A stretch of 64,000 bases of DNA, taken from Phycisphaerae bacterium. GTDB lineage: Bacteria > Planctomycetota > Phycisphaerae > UBA1845 > Fen-1342. How positions within the stretch are numbered: the stretch's first letter is position 1; each line of letters opens with the position of its first letter. The notes below the pieces were generated by a model. It ran no database searches and had not been told where the DNA came from. It worked only from the letters and a program-made list of their open reading frames with translations. Of the stretch, positions 44,153 to 53,062 are shown piece after piece. The position numbers were made by a program, and so were the translations under genes. The stretch covers positions 62,001 through 126,000 of the forward strand of contig JANQNU010000084.1 of NCBI GenBank assembly GCA_028279405.1, read 5' to 3'.

Positions 44153-45562
44153 TCAGCCGGTAGAAGGAGAAGCCGTGCGCTCGCGCAGCGGCTCGATCAG
44201 CCGCTCCAATCCAATCGTGCGCGAGGCCTTCAAGAGCACCACATCCCCGTCACGCACCTCATCGAGCAACTGCGCCCGACAATCATCGATCGTCGGGCAA
44301 ACCGTCAGATGCGCCGTGAACAACTCGCTGCCGGTCAAGGTTTCGTGCATGTGGTCGGCGGCCCGGCCGACGAGAAAGACCCGATCGTAACCCGCGTCCG
44401 CCAGCCGCAGCGCGACCTTGCGATGCAAAGCCGGACTCTGCGCACCGAGTTCGCGCATCTCGCCGAAGACGACGAACCGCCGACCCGCACACGGCAAGGT
44501 CAGCAGCGCGTCCAACGCCGCAATCGCACTATGCGGGTTCGCGTTGTATGCGTCATTCAGAACCGTCACCCCCCCCACCTGAACGACCTCGTTGCGCATC
44601 GGCGGCGTCGTAAACTTCTCCAGCCGCACGACGATCTCCTCGTGACGCAGGCCAAGCCGTAAGGCAACGGCAATCGCACCGGCCGCATTCACCGCGTTAT
44701 GCGCCCCAGGCATCGGCAACCGATAGTCGAAACGACTGTTGAGCGTGAAGTGCAACCACGGCTCATCGTAGCGCGCGTACGTGATTCGCAGCGCCGCGTC
44801 GCGACTGCGCCCGAATGTCGTCACCGACAGTCCGGAACGCGGAAGATGATGGTCGATAATCGTCTGATCGATGTTGACCGCCGCGAAGCCACCAGGCGGC
44901 AGGGCATGCAAAATGGCACACTCCTCCCGCGCGACACCGTCGAGCGAGCCGAGCCCCTCCAGATGCTCTTCCGCGATACACGTCACGACCGCCAGCTCAG
45001 GTTCGACGATGGCCCCAAGCTCCGCCACCTCGCCAGGCTGATTGGTGCCGATCTCCACAACCAGATACTCGTCGGAGAGGTCCGCGGACAACAGCGTAAT
45101 GGGCACGCCGATCGCGTTGTTGTAGCTGCCCGGAGACGCACACCCCTGCATCCGACCCGACAGAATGTGGTCGATCATCGCCTTGGTCGTCGTCTTGCCG
45201 TTGCTCCCCACGACGGCAATCACCTGCGCCGCCAGTTGCCTTCGATGAAACCGTGCCAATCGCGCTAGTGCCACCAGCGGCTCGTCGACGACAATCAGCG
45301 GTCGGTCGAGATTTGTCGTCGGTCCACGAGTGGCGGACGTGATGCCGTCCGCCGAAACGACCGCGGCGACGGCGCCCCGCTGCAGGGCTTCATCGACGAA
45401 CTGGTGACCGTCGAAATGTTCGCCGCGCAGCGCGAAGAACAGTTCACCGGTCCGGACCGTTCGGGAATCAGTCGATATCCCGACCACGCTGACCGGACGA
45501 ATCGCCGCCGGCAGATATCCGTCGATCGCCTCGACAATCTCCGTCAATACGAGCTTGATCAC
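44153..45562 (-). CDS. murF: UDP-MurNAc-tripeptide--D-Ala-D-Ala ligase MurF
   Basis: 469 residues. The N-terminal UDP-binding domain carries GISTDSRTVRTGELFFALRGE, the ATP loop is VVGSNGKTTTKAMI, and the C-terminal domain has VLNDAYNANPHSAIAALDAL. These are the MurF signatures. It adds D-Ala-D-Ala to the muropeptide precursor in the cytoplasm. It starts 18 bases after murE and five bases before mraY. Confidence 0.96.
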   Translation of the reverse strand: MIKLVLTEIVEAIDGYLPAAIRPVSVVGISTDSRTVRTGELFFALRGEHFDGHQFVDEALQRGAVAAVVSADGITSATRGPTTNLDRPLIVVDEPLVALARLARFHRRQLAAQVIAVVGSNGKTTTKAMIDHILSGRMQGCASPGSYNNAIGVPITLLSADLSDEYLVVEIGTNQPGEVAELGAIVEPELAVVTCIAEEHLEGLGSLDGVAREECAILHALPPGGFAAVNIDQTIIDHHLPRSGLSVTTFGRSRDAALRITYARYDEPWLHFTLNSRFDYRLPMPGAHNAVNAAGAIAVALRLGLRHEEIVVRLEKFTTPPMRNEVVQVGGVTVLNDAYNANPHSAIAALDALLTLPCAGRRFVVFGEMRELGAQSPALHRKVALRLADAGYDRVFLVGRAADHMHETLTGSELFTAHLTVCPTIDDCRAQLLDEVRDGDVVLLKASRTIGLERLIEPLRERTASPSTG

Positions 45563-45580
45563 CGCGTTCCGTCTCTCGGC

Positions 45581-47077
45581 TTACCGGGCCGTTACCAAAT
45601 CCCGCGCGGCCTGCCGCGCAACCTCCACGTCGTCAAAGTGTACCCGACGTTCGCCCACGATTTGATAGTCCTCGTGCCCTTTTCCGGCGATCAGCAGGAC
45701 GTCGCCCGGCCGCATGCCGCCGACACCGACCCGGATCGCCTGCGCCCGGTCGGGTTCGACCAGGAAGTGCCGGCCGGCCTCACGGTCAAAACCCTTCAGG
45801 ATGTCGTCAATGATCGCTTCCGGCGGCTCGCCACGCGGATTGTCGCTGGTCACGATCACCGCGTCCGCCCATTTCCCCGCCACCGCCGCCATCCGCGCCC
45901 GCTTGGTCCGATCGCGATCACCTCCGCAACCGAAAACGACAATCAACCGCTTCGATGCGAGCGGGCGCAGTACGCTCAACACGTTCGTAAGCGCATCATC
46001 CGTGTGCGCGTAGTCGACGAACACCGGTCCCGGCGTCTCCGCGTCCACCCGTTGCAGCCGCCCGGGAACGCTGTGCACCGATTGTAGCCCGCGCTCGATG
46101 AGATCCAACGAAACGCCCATTCCGTGCGCCAATGCGGCCGCTGTCAGCGCGTTGTATACATTGTGTCGTCCCAACAACGGCGTCTCGATCCGCCGCTCGA
46201 CCCCGTCGATCCGCAGCCGATACTGCGTACCGCGGATCGTATCGCGTACGACGCGCCCGCAGACCTCGGTCTTGTGCTGCAAGCTGACGCGAATGATCCG
46301 CGCCCGGCAATCGCGAATCATCCGCACGTGCCGCTCGTCATCGGCATTGACCACTGCAACCGCCTGCTCATCCAAGCCGGCGAACAGTCGCGCCTTCGCA
46401 TCGGCATACGAGTCAATCGTCGCGTGATAGTCCAGGTGATCACCGCTGAGATTCGTGAACGCGGCCGCCGAAAAACGCAGTCCATCCGTTCGGGCCTGAT
46501 CGAGCGCGTGGCTCGAAACTTCGAGAACGGCGGCGTCAGCTCCCGAACGGCGCGCCTGCCCCAGCAACGCTGCCAATGTCGCCGCCCCCGGCGTCGTCAT
46601 TTCCGAGTCGACCCGGCGCGACAACAGGTCGTATTGCAACGTCCCCAGCAACGCCGTCCGACGATTCGCCGCCGTCAGAATCGCGCGCGCCAGAAACGCG
46701 GTCGTACTCTTGCCATTCGTCCCCGTGATCCCCACGAGGCCGAAGCCGCGGGCGCCGACGGGATCCACCTCATGAAACCGCGCAGCGGCAATCGCCAGCG
46801 CGCGGCGTGAGTCGTCCACCACGACCTGTGGTACCGGGCAGCGCTCAACCGGCTGCTCGCAAAGCACTGCCGCTGCGCCGCGCTCCGTCGCACCCGAAAT
46901 GAACGCATGACCGTCGACCGTCGCCCCGCGAACTGCGACGAACAGAAACCCGTCCCCCGCCAACCGAGAGTCGTCCGTAACTCCCTGAACCGTCACTCCG
47001 GCGATCGGCTTCAGCGCCTCCGCGGCAACCACGTCCTTCAGCAACTCACCCAGCGTCTTTGCCATTGGGGTATCCAT
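45581..47077 (-). CDS. murE: UDP-MurNAc-L-Ala-D-Glu--meso-DAP ligase MurE
   Basis: 498 residues. The start is either ATG 47077 or ATG 47065, since GAGGA touches the first. Motifs are GVTDDSRLAGDGFLFVAVRG, GLVGITGTNGKSTTAFLAR and VIVTSDNPRGEPP. The DNPR motif marks enzymes that add meso-diaminopimelate rather than lysine. This agrees with dapB in the window and predicts DAP-type peptidoglycan. It follows ftsI by 17 bases. Confidence 0.96.
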   Translation of the reverse strand: MDTPMAKTLGELLKDVVAAEALKPIAGVTVQGVTDDSRLAGDGFLFVAVRGATVDGHAFISGATERGAAAVLCEQPVERCPVPQVVVDDSRRALAIAAARFHEVDPVGARGFGLVGITGTNGKSTTAFLARAILTAANRRTALLGTLQYDLLSRRVDSEMTTPGAATLAALLGQARRSGADAAVLEVSSHALDQARTDGLRFSAAAFTNLSGDHLDYHATIDSYADAKARLFAGLDEQAVAVVNADDERHVRMIRDCRARIIRVSLQHKTEVCGRVVRDTIRGTQYRLRIDGVERRIETPLLGRHNVYNALTAAALAHGMGVSLDLIERGLQSVHSVPGRLQRVDAETPGPVFVDYAHTDDALTNVLSVLRPLASKRLIVVFGCGGDRDRTKRARMAAVAGKWADAVIVTSDNPRGEPPEAIIDDILKGFDREAGRHFLVEPDRAQAIRVGVGGMRPGDVLLIAGKGHEDYQIVGERRVHFDDVEVARQAARDLVTAR

Positions 47078-47094
47078 TCCTCAGCGCCGTGTCT

Positions 47095-48930
47095 TCAGCC
47101 TCGAATCCGGGGTCGACCGGGCAACGCCGGGGGCTCGGCCGGCTCCGCCGGCACCTGTAGATAATCCAGAACATCCGCGATGATCGCCCCCACGGCAGGT
47201 CCCGAAACCGTGCCGCCGTAATGGCTGGGCCCCTTGGGGCGGAACAACGAGACCAGCACGACCACGCGCGGCTCGCGCAAAGGGGCGCCACCCAGGAACG
47301 ATCCCATGTAGGCCTTCGCAGAGTATCCCTTCTTGCCATCGACTCCGGCAACCTGTGCCGTGCCCGTCTTGCCGAACACCTGATAGTCCGGAATTGCAGC
47401 CTCGTCGCCAGTCCCGGTGCGGACAGTCTCCGCCAGCGCTCGTAACCGTACGGCACGTGCCGCGTCCGGCGACATGACCCGTCGCACGACCACGGGGTTC
47501 GAACGGTCCTCGACGACGTCCCCGTCCGGCGAAAGCACCCCGCGCACAATCCGCGGTCGATAGAGCACGCCACCGTTGCAGAATGCACTGAACGCCGACA
47601 CCAGTTGAATCGGCGTTACCAGCAGTTCCTGTCCGATGGGAACCGACTGCGTCGAATAGGAGGTCCACTTGCGAAAGGCATGCACAAGGCCATCGTGCTC
47701 AACCGGCAACTCGATCCCGGTTCGATGCCCGAACCCGAAGCGCGTCACGTACTCATAGAGCCGCTCGTTGCCACACATCGCGCCGATTAGCCCCATCCCA
47801 ATGTTGCTCGATTCGCTGATGATACCGTACACCGGCAGGCTGACGTGCGTATGCGTATCCTTGATCGGCCGCCGACCGAACATCCGAACCGGTCCGTTGA
47901 TGCGAAGCACCTCGTTGAGCCGAACCAACTGCTCGTCGAACGCCGGCCCGACGATAAAAGGCTTGAAGATACTGCCCGGCTCATACGCGTTCGCAACCGC
48001 CTGATTGCGCCGGCGCTCCAACGCCGCCGACACCTGCGCCCGCGTCCCGGGAGGAATCGGCGCCGACGGATCGAACGTCGGATACGAGGCCATCGCCAAC
48101 ACCTCGCCGGAATGCGGATCCATCACAACCGCCGTTCCCCAGTCCGCCTTGTGCGTCGTCACCGCCGACTCGAGGTGCTGTTCGGTCTTGGCCTGAATGA
48201 ACGTATCGAGGGTCAGAACGACCGAATTCCCGTTGCGCGCCGGCTCGTACGCCGACTCGTCACTGTGCACGCGCCGTCGAAAGACATCGACCGTCACCGT
48301 CCGCTTGCCGGGATGACCGCGCAACACCTTGTCAAACGTCAGCTCGATCCCGTCCTTGCCGGCATCACGTGCGCCAACATAGCCGACAACGTTTGCCGCC
48401 CGCGCGCCCAGCGGGTACTCCCGGCGCGTCTCTTTCTGGATGTTGAAGCAGTGCAGGCCGCGCGCCTTGCGAACGGCGGCAAAATCGCGCTCCTCCGCTT
48501 CCGTAATCTCACGCTTGACCCATACGAATCGGCGTTTGGCATTCTCGGAGATCAGCCGCTCCAGCGCCCCCGGCGCCAGGCCGAGCACGGGCGCTATGCT
48601 GGTCGACGCGTACCGCGGGTCCGGACAGATCGCCGGATCGACAAACACCGACGAAATCCGCTTCGAACCCGCCAACAACCGACCACGCGCGTCATAAATG
48701 CTGCCGCGCTGCGCGGGGATCGCGATCGTCGCTGTCTGCTGTCGCGCAGCCCGTTCCCGCAACCCCTCACCATCCCGATACTCAACCAGCACCAGCCGCG
48801 TGGCACCAGCCAGCAGCGCCGCCCCCGTCAGCAGGAAAACGAGCGGCAAACCGACGCGCAACCGCCAGTCCCCCGCAGCACGCGGGTCCGATGAACCGGA
48901 ACGCACTCGTTGAACTCGGTCGCGCTTCAT
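47095..48930 (-). CDS. ftsI: Class B penicillin-binding protein FtsI
   Basis: 611 residues; its ATG overlaps the ftsL-like stop (ATGA). One membrane helix at about 25-48 (VGLPLVFLLTGAALLAGATRL) is followed by the pedestal domain (RGSIYDARGRLLA). The transpeptidase motifs are EPGSIFKPF (SxxK, about 321), SESSNIGMG (SxN, about 374) and FGKTGTAQ (KTG, about 520). It cross-links peptidoglycan at the division site together with FtsW. No PASTA domain is seen. Confidence 0.95.
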   Translation of the reverse strand: MKRDRVQRVRSGSSDPRAAGDWRLRVGLPLVFLLTGAALLAGATRLVLVEYRDGEGLRERAARQQTATIAIPAQRGSIYDARGRLLAGSKRISSVFVDPAICPDPRYASTSIAPVLGLAPGALERLISENAKRRFVWVKREITEAEERDFAAVRKARGLHCFNIQKETRREYPLGARAANVVGYVGARDAGKDGIELTFDKVLRGHPGKRTVTVDVFRRRVHSDESAYEPARNGNSVVLTLDTFIQAKTEQHLESAVTTHKADWGTAVVMDPHSGEVLAMASYPTFDPSAPIPPGTRAQVSAALERRRNQAVANAYEPGSIFKPFIVGPAFDEQLVRLNEVLRINGPVRMFGRRPIKDTHTHVSLPVYGIISESSNIGMGLIGAMCGNERLYEYVTRFGFGHRTGIELPVEHDGLVHAFRKWTSYSTQSVPIGQELLVTPIQLVSAFSAFCNGGVLYRPRIVRGVLSPDGDVVEDRSNPVVVRRVMSPDAARAVRLRALAETVRTGTGDEAAIPDYQVFGKTGTAQVAGVDGKKGYSAKAYMGSFLGGAPLREPRVVVLVSLFRPKGPSHYGGTVSGPAVGAIIADVLDYLQVPAEPAEPPALPGRPRIRG

Positions 48931-49208
48931 CGTCTGCTCTCGGAATTGCCGGCAGCCTCGCCGGTCGCCTCACTCCCAATGACCTTTTGGAGCCGATAGG
49001 CGCCGACTTCCTGACGAATGCGCTCCGGAATGCGCCAGCGCGCCCGCTGAATTTGCGCCTCGTCAATCGCCTCGCGCAGCTCGCCTGCCTCGCGGTCGAA
49101 CTGCGAAACGGCGTAGTAATGTCGCGCCGCCTCCGTTCGCAGAATCACGGCGCACAGGCCCACCACCAGCGCCCCGACGAGAACCAGAATCGTTCGGGTC
49201 AGCGTCAT
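48927..49208 (-). CDS. FtsL-like small division membrane protein
   Basis: 93 residues from ATG 49208 (GGAG eight bases upstream); a GTG three codons earlier is possible. The shape is the FtsL one: a very short N-terminus, one membrane helix at about residues 4-24 (LTRTILVLVGALVVGLCAVIL), then a short helix rich in Glu/Arg (FDREAGELREAIDEAQIQRARWRIPERIRQ). Sequence identity to FtsL is too weak to see; the position right before ftsI supports the call. Confidence 0.75.
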   Translation of the reverse strand: MTLTRTILVLVGALVVGLCAVILRTEAARHYYAVSQFDREAGELREAIDEAQIQRARWRIPERIRQEVGAYRLQKVIGSEATGEAAGNSESRR

Positions 49209-49429
49209 GCGCTCCACTCCATTGGATCGCTACCGTCCGCCGCTCGGAACCAAATAGCGCCCGACAAATCGAGGCACGATCGCGGCAGGCAACCGGAGTC
49301 CGGTGCTTCCGAACCCGCACCCCGCCACGACCGCATCGTCGCCCGCGATTGCCACGGCGCCACGGGTGGCCGGAGGGAAACGACTGTTTCCTCCAGGATG
49401 ATCGCCCCGCACGTGGGATCTGTCGAGCC

Positions 49430-50086
49430 CTATCGCAACGACAGCGTAGCTGGCAAACGCAGCTTCATACCGGGCTGAATGACGTCCGGGTTCGGAATGT
49501 TGTTCTCCGCGACGATCGCATAGATCGCCCGCGGGTCACCGTAGTTCAGGGTCGCAATCCGCGACAACGTATCACCCTGTCGAACAATGTACTCGGAAGT
49601 CTGCCCCATATCCGCGTCGTTATCCATCGTCAGCCCGACGTCGTTCGATTCCGGCGCTGCCGACGCCAGGACATCATCGTTGCCAGCCTCGACCGCGTTG
49701 GCCGAAGCGGCGCCGGATACCGTCGCCATCTGATACTCATCACGAATGGCACCGGTCACCTGCGGCGCGGACACGTCGGACGCAAGTGCCGCGACCTCCT
49801 GCGGAGCCGCTGACACGACATAGTCGGCGGGGCTCTCCGGAACGCGCTCCAGCGGCCCGGCTGTGGCGAACTGCGGCTGACGCTCCGGACTCGCCGGCGC
49901 AAACCGGACCGGACCGCGACTCGGCTTTGGACGATACGCCGACAGCAGTTTGCCAGCCTCATCCGAGTCCGCGACCCAAACCGATGACGCGTCCTGGCTG
50001 GGAACAGACACGAGGCTCACGACGTACACGGTCCCCGCGATGTAACCGGTACAGATCAACATGGAAAGCTTGACCGTCAGCGCCAT
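49430..50086 (-). CDS. LysM-domain protein inside the dcw cluster
   Basis: 218 residues from ATG 50086, with GGGAGGA upstream. One N-terminal membrane or signal helix (LTVKLSMLICTGYIAGTVYVVSLV) leads to a disordered Ala/Pro/Ser-rich stretch. A LysM domain follows at about 165-215 (YIVRQGDTLSRIATLNYGDP, NIPNPDVIQPGMKLRLP). LysM binds N-acetylglucosamine in peptidoglycan. It begins two bases past the rsmH stop, so the two are coupled. The usual cluster has ftsL here; this LysM gene is an insertion into that order, or has taken an FtsL-adjacent task. Confidence 0.88.
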   Translation of the reverse strand: MALTVKLSMLICTGYIAGTVYVVSLVSVPSQDASSVWVADSDEAGKLLSAYRPKPSRGPVRFAPASPERQPQFATAGPLERVPESPADYVVSAAPQEVAALASDVSAPQVTGAIRDEYQMATVSGAASANAVEAGNDDVLASAAPESNDVGLTMDNDADMGQTSEYIVRQGDTLSRIATLNYGDPRAIYAIVAENNIPNPDVIQPGMKLRLPATLSLR

Positions 50087-50088
50087 CC

Positions 50089-51015
50089 TCAATCCTCCCT
50101 GATTGACGATTCATCCAACCGTATCGCGACACGCAGCTTCGCACTGCGGCTGCGTGGATTCCGACCCCGCTCGCGCCCCTCTGCAATCAAGGGCCGCTTC
50201 GTAACCTCCTGCAGGACGCGCTCCTTCTTCGCCTGACGCAAGAAGCGCTTCACAATCCCATCCTCGAGACTGTGAAAGCTGATCACCGCCAGCCGTCCAC
50301 CCGGCGAAAGATGATCAGCGGCCCGCTCCAGAAACCGCACGAGGTTGTCCAACTCACGGTTCACCGCAATGCGCAGCGCCTGGAACACGCGCGTCGCCGG
50401 GTGCAACTTGCCGCTCGCCGCCGCTGCCGGGCCCAGGGCGGACACCACCGCACGAGCCAACGCACCCGTCGTCGTGATCCGCGCGTTGTGCCGAACCTGA
50501 CAAATGCGCTTGGCGATCTTCCGACTCGCCGGCTCCTGAGCATACTCATAGAAAAGGTCGGCCAGCTCACGCTCGTTGAGCCGGTTGACCAGCTCCATCG
50601 CCGCCTGCCCCTCGTCCGGATTGAACCGCATGTCCAATGGGCCTTCCCGATCGAACGAGAAGCCGCGCACCGGATCCGCCAACTGCGCCGAGTTCACGCC
50701 AAGGTCGAGCAACATCGCTTCCACTCGCTGCCGCCCAGACCGCACCAGTACCTCGGTGAACTCGGCGTAATTGGCCTGCTCCAGCACGACCGCATCACCA
50801 AACGTCGCCAACCGGACCCGCGCTTCCGCCAGGATGGAACCGTCCCAGTCGAGTCCGATGTACCGCCCACCCGGCAAGATCCGCGGAACGAGTGCTGCCG
50901 CGTGACCGCCGAGACCAACCGTCGCGTCCAACACCCAATCGCCGGCTTCAAGTGCCAATTGCTCGAGCACTGTCTCGAGTAGCACCGGCTCGTGTTCGTA
51001 CTCAGATGGGACCAC
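50089..51015 (-). CDS. rsmH: 16S rRNA (cytosine1402-N4)-methyltransferase RsmH
   Basis: 308 residues, normal length. Motifs: YEHEPVLLETVLEQL, the SAM site LDATVGLGGHAAAL, MLLDLGVNSAQLAD, and ISFHSLEDGIVKRFLRQ. It methylates C1402 in the 30S P-site. It is second in the mraZ cluster, but separated from mraZ by a 304-base gap with several hairpins. Confidence 0.96.
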   Translation of the reverse strand: MVPSEYEHEPVLLETVLEQLALEAGDWVLDATVGLGGHAAALVPRILPGGRYIGLDWDGSILAEARVRLATFGDAVVLEQANYAEFTEVLVRSGRQRVEAMLLDLGVNSAQLADPVRGFSFDREGPLDMRFNPDEGQAAMELVNRLNERELADLFYEYAQEPASRKIAKRICQVRHNARITTTGALARAVVSALGPAAAASGKLHPATRVFQALRIAVNRELDNLVRFLERAADHLSPGGRLAVISFHSLEDGIVKRFLRQAKKERVLQEVTKRPLIAEGRERGRNPRSRSAKLRVAIRLDESSIRED

Positions 51016-51319
51016 ATCGACAAACCGCGAAATTGTGACGACAAAAAAGACTGGACATGCCGACCGCTAGCCGGTACAAGATCGACCCACCATCAAGGTG
51101 GAAAGGCGAGGCCGCCCACAAACCCTCCTTGGCTTGTGGACGGCCGGTTTTGGACGGAGTTCCGAAACCTCCTGTTTCGGCGCCCGGCCCCTCGGCGTTA
51201 AGGACGCGGGCGATTCCTCCGTGTAACTGTGGGGGTGCAAATGCGGCCCTCATTAATCCGCAGTTGCATTCCCACATCCTCGCTGCGAACCAACCCAAAT
51301 ATCGTTTCAACCACGGCTA
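51016..51319 (-). promoter_or_regulatory. Hairpin-rich mraZ-rsmH spacer
   Basis: No gene is visible in these 304 bases; the one open frame (51002-51310) runs through the stems and overlaps rsmH. Read along the transcript it shows: a CGCCCG...CGGGCG stem (about 51213-51181); CCGAAAC-AGGAG-GTTTCGG (51180-51162, perfect); and an 11-of-12 bp stem GGCCGTCCACAA / TTGTGGGCGGCC (51145-51110) whose 12-base loop holds AAGGAGG. A small CCACC-TTGAT-GGTGG stem lies near 51100-51086. Two loops thus show GGAGG-like bases. A leader RNA that controls rsmH or the whole cluster is a reasonable guess. Confidence 0.5.
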
Positions 51320-51820
51320 TCATTCTGCCTTCCCCCCGTTGCGCTGTGCCGCGGCCTTCTCCTTCAACTGATTGATCTCGTCGCTCGCCGCCGACCGCAT
51401 CTGCGGATACTGCGGCCACTTCGAATCCATGAACGCTTCGTAGTCCGACCGGTTCCAGATCTCCAGCCGATCGCCGACGCCAATGACCGACACTTCGCGG
51501 CCGATCGCCGCCCGCGTCAACAACTTGTCGGGCATCGTCAAGCGACCCTGCGAGTCCGGATCGAGCAACGCGCTGTTCGACAACTCGAACTGCCGCCACT
51601 CGTAGGCTTCCTCGCTCAATACATCCCCGTCCGGATCGTCCTCGTGCGACTTCTCGAACCACAGCCGGGGAACCAGCGACAGCGTCCCAGGACGCCGACC
51701 CGGCGCCACATACATCGAATGCCCACCGTCCCGATCGCTCAACCCACGCCTCACCGCGAACGGCACCGCCAAGCGGTTCTTGCCGTCGATGTTCAGCTCG
51801 TAGGTTCCGACCAGCGGCAT
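51320..51820 (-). CDS. mraZ: Transcriptional regulator MraZ
   Basis: 166 residues; AGAAGGA lies nine bases upstream of the ATG. The two SpoVT/AbrB-like halves are visible: GTYELNIDGKNRLAVPFAVR and SNSALLDPDSQGRLTMPDKLL...IGVGDRLEIWNRSDYEAF. MraZ forms rings that bind repeats upstream of its own gene and represses the cluster in E. coli. It opens the cluster and has its own promoter at 51879-51907. Confidence 0.95.
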   Translation of the reverse strand: MPLVGTYELNIDGKNRLAVPFAVRRGLSDRDGGHSMYVAPGRRPGTLSLVPRLWFEKSHEDDPDGDVLSEEAYEWRQFELSNSALLDPDSQGRLTMPDKLLTRAAIGREVSVIGVGDRLEIWNRSDYEAFMDSKWPQYPQMRSAASDEINQLKEKAAAQRNGGKAE

Positions 51821-51878
51821 TCACTAGATCCTTCTCCCTATCTGACCTGCGGCCCCACTGGGCCTCACTTGGTAGGGA

Positions 51879-51907
51879 ACTATAGGGAATGATCGCCACC
51901 AACGCAA
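51879..51907 (-). promoter_or_regulatory. Candidate sigma-70 promoter of mraZ
   Basis: On the minus strand TTGCGT (51907-51902) and TATAGT (51884-51879) stand 17 bases apart, close to the housekeeping consensus. Transcription would start near 51872, about 50 bases before the mraZ ATG. Two TAGGG sequences ten bases apart (plus strand, 51873 and 51883) overlap the -10 box; a ten-base period is what MraZ operators show in other bacteria, but the sequence and strand differ. Confidence 0.55.
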
Positions 51908-52046
51908 CACGAAAATAAGCCTTTTGCCTGTGAAAGCGGAAAATTTATAGGGAGTTCGTAATTGCGCGACAGCGCGCCAAACCTACCCATCTCAACAGCT
52001 GGGGGTCGCGACGACGCGCCACTACTATTGAATGTATTTGAGTGTA

Positions 52047-52997
52047 CTAGTCGGATCGACGGGCAGCGTTCGCCGCGACGATCCGCGCGTTCCGCTGCCA
52101 CATCGCGCGCGTCGCTCGGCGAGCGGCCGAATCGCGGGTCAGTCGCCGATAGTCGCCGCTGCGCAGGTTCACGAGCTGGTCCAACGGCACTCGGCCCGGG
52201 GTAACGTCCGCCGACAGGTCGGGATCCGATCCCAACGGTGCCCGTCGATTATGCGGACAGACCTCCTGGCAGATGTCGCAACCAAAGACCCAGTCGCCCA
52301 TGGCTTCATGAAGTGCTTCCGGGATGTCATCTCGGCGTTCGATCGTCAGGTAGGAGATGCAGCGCGAGGCGTCCAACTCGTACGGCGCCGGGAAAGCGTC
52401 CGTGGGACACGCGTCGAGACACCGCGTACACGTCCCGCAATGGTCGCTGAACGGCGGGTCCGGCTCCAGCTCCAAGGTCGTAAACAGCTCTCCCAAAAAG
52501 AGATACGAGCCGAGCTGCGGATGCATCAGCAAAGTGTTCTTGCCGATCCAGCCCAGCCCGGCGCGTGCCGCCAACTCACGCTCCAAAATCGGTCCGGTAT
52601 CGACAAACGCCCGGCTTTCGAACGGTTCCTTCAGGGTGTCGCGTAACCGATCGGCGAGCTGTTCCAGACGTTTGCGGAGCACCACATGGTAGTCTCGGCC
52701 GCGCGCGTACCGTGCAACCCTCCCGTGGGATCCGGCATCAGAGGTCGTGGGCTCCTGACGCTGGTAGCTCATGGCGACGCAGATGATCGATCGCAGTCCG
52801 GGGAACAGCTTGGTCGGCGATTCGCGCATTGGGACGTTTCGCTTCAGATAGCCCATTGTCCCCGCGTGGCCGCGATCGAGCCAAGCCCTATAATATGCGG
52901 ATCGGGTGAGCGGGCCGGGGTGCGTAATCCCTACGCGGTCGAAACCGAGCGCGAAAGCGATCGTGCGAAGTCGATTGGCTCTTTCGGCTGGGGTCAT
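52047..52997 (-). CDS. queG: Epoxyqueuosine reductase QueG
   Basis: 316 residues from ATG 52997, preferred over a TTG 17 codons upstream. It begins FALGFDRVGITHPGPL and has RESPTKLFPGLRSIICVAMSY. Two [4Fe-4S] motifs follow: CGTCTRCLDACPTDAF and CDICQEVCPHNRR. With cobalamin the enzyme reduces epoxyqueuosine to queuosine in tRNA anticodons. No other queuosine gene is nearby. It is divergent from the small gene at 53063. Confidence 0.94.
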   Translation of the reverse strand: MTPAERANRLRTIAFALGFDRVGITHPGPLTRSAYYRAWLDRGHAGTMGYLKRNVPMRESPTKLFPGLRSIICVAMSYQRQEPTTSDAGSHGRVARYARGRDYHVVLRKRLEQLADRLRDTLKEPFESRAFVDTGPILERELAARAGLGWIGKNTLLMHPQLGSYLFLGELFTTLELEPDPPFSDHCGTCTRCLDACPTDAFPAPYELDASRCISYLTIERRDDIPEALHEAMGDWVFGCDICQEVCPHNRRAPLGSDPDLSADVTPGRVPLDQLVNLRSGDYRRLTRDSAARRATRAMWQRNARIVAANAARRSD

Positions 52998-53062
52998 TCC
53001 GGTCGATGATACCCGGGTCCCCCCGGACGTCTCTACCGGCGCCGGCAACGCGAGGAGCGTAA

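Noticed and set aside
47845-48894. 349-codon plus-strand frame
   Set aside because: Antisense to ftsI; no protein-like composition.
51002-51310. 102-codon minus-strand frame in the mraZ-rsmH gap
   Set aside because: It translates the hairpin stems, has no convincing ribosome site, and overlaps the rsmH start; treated as leader RNA instead.
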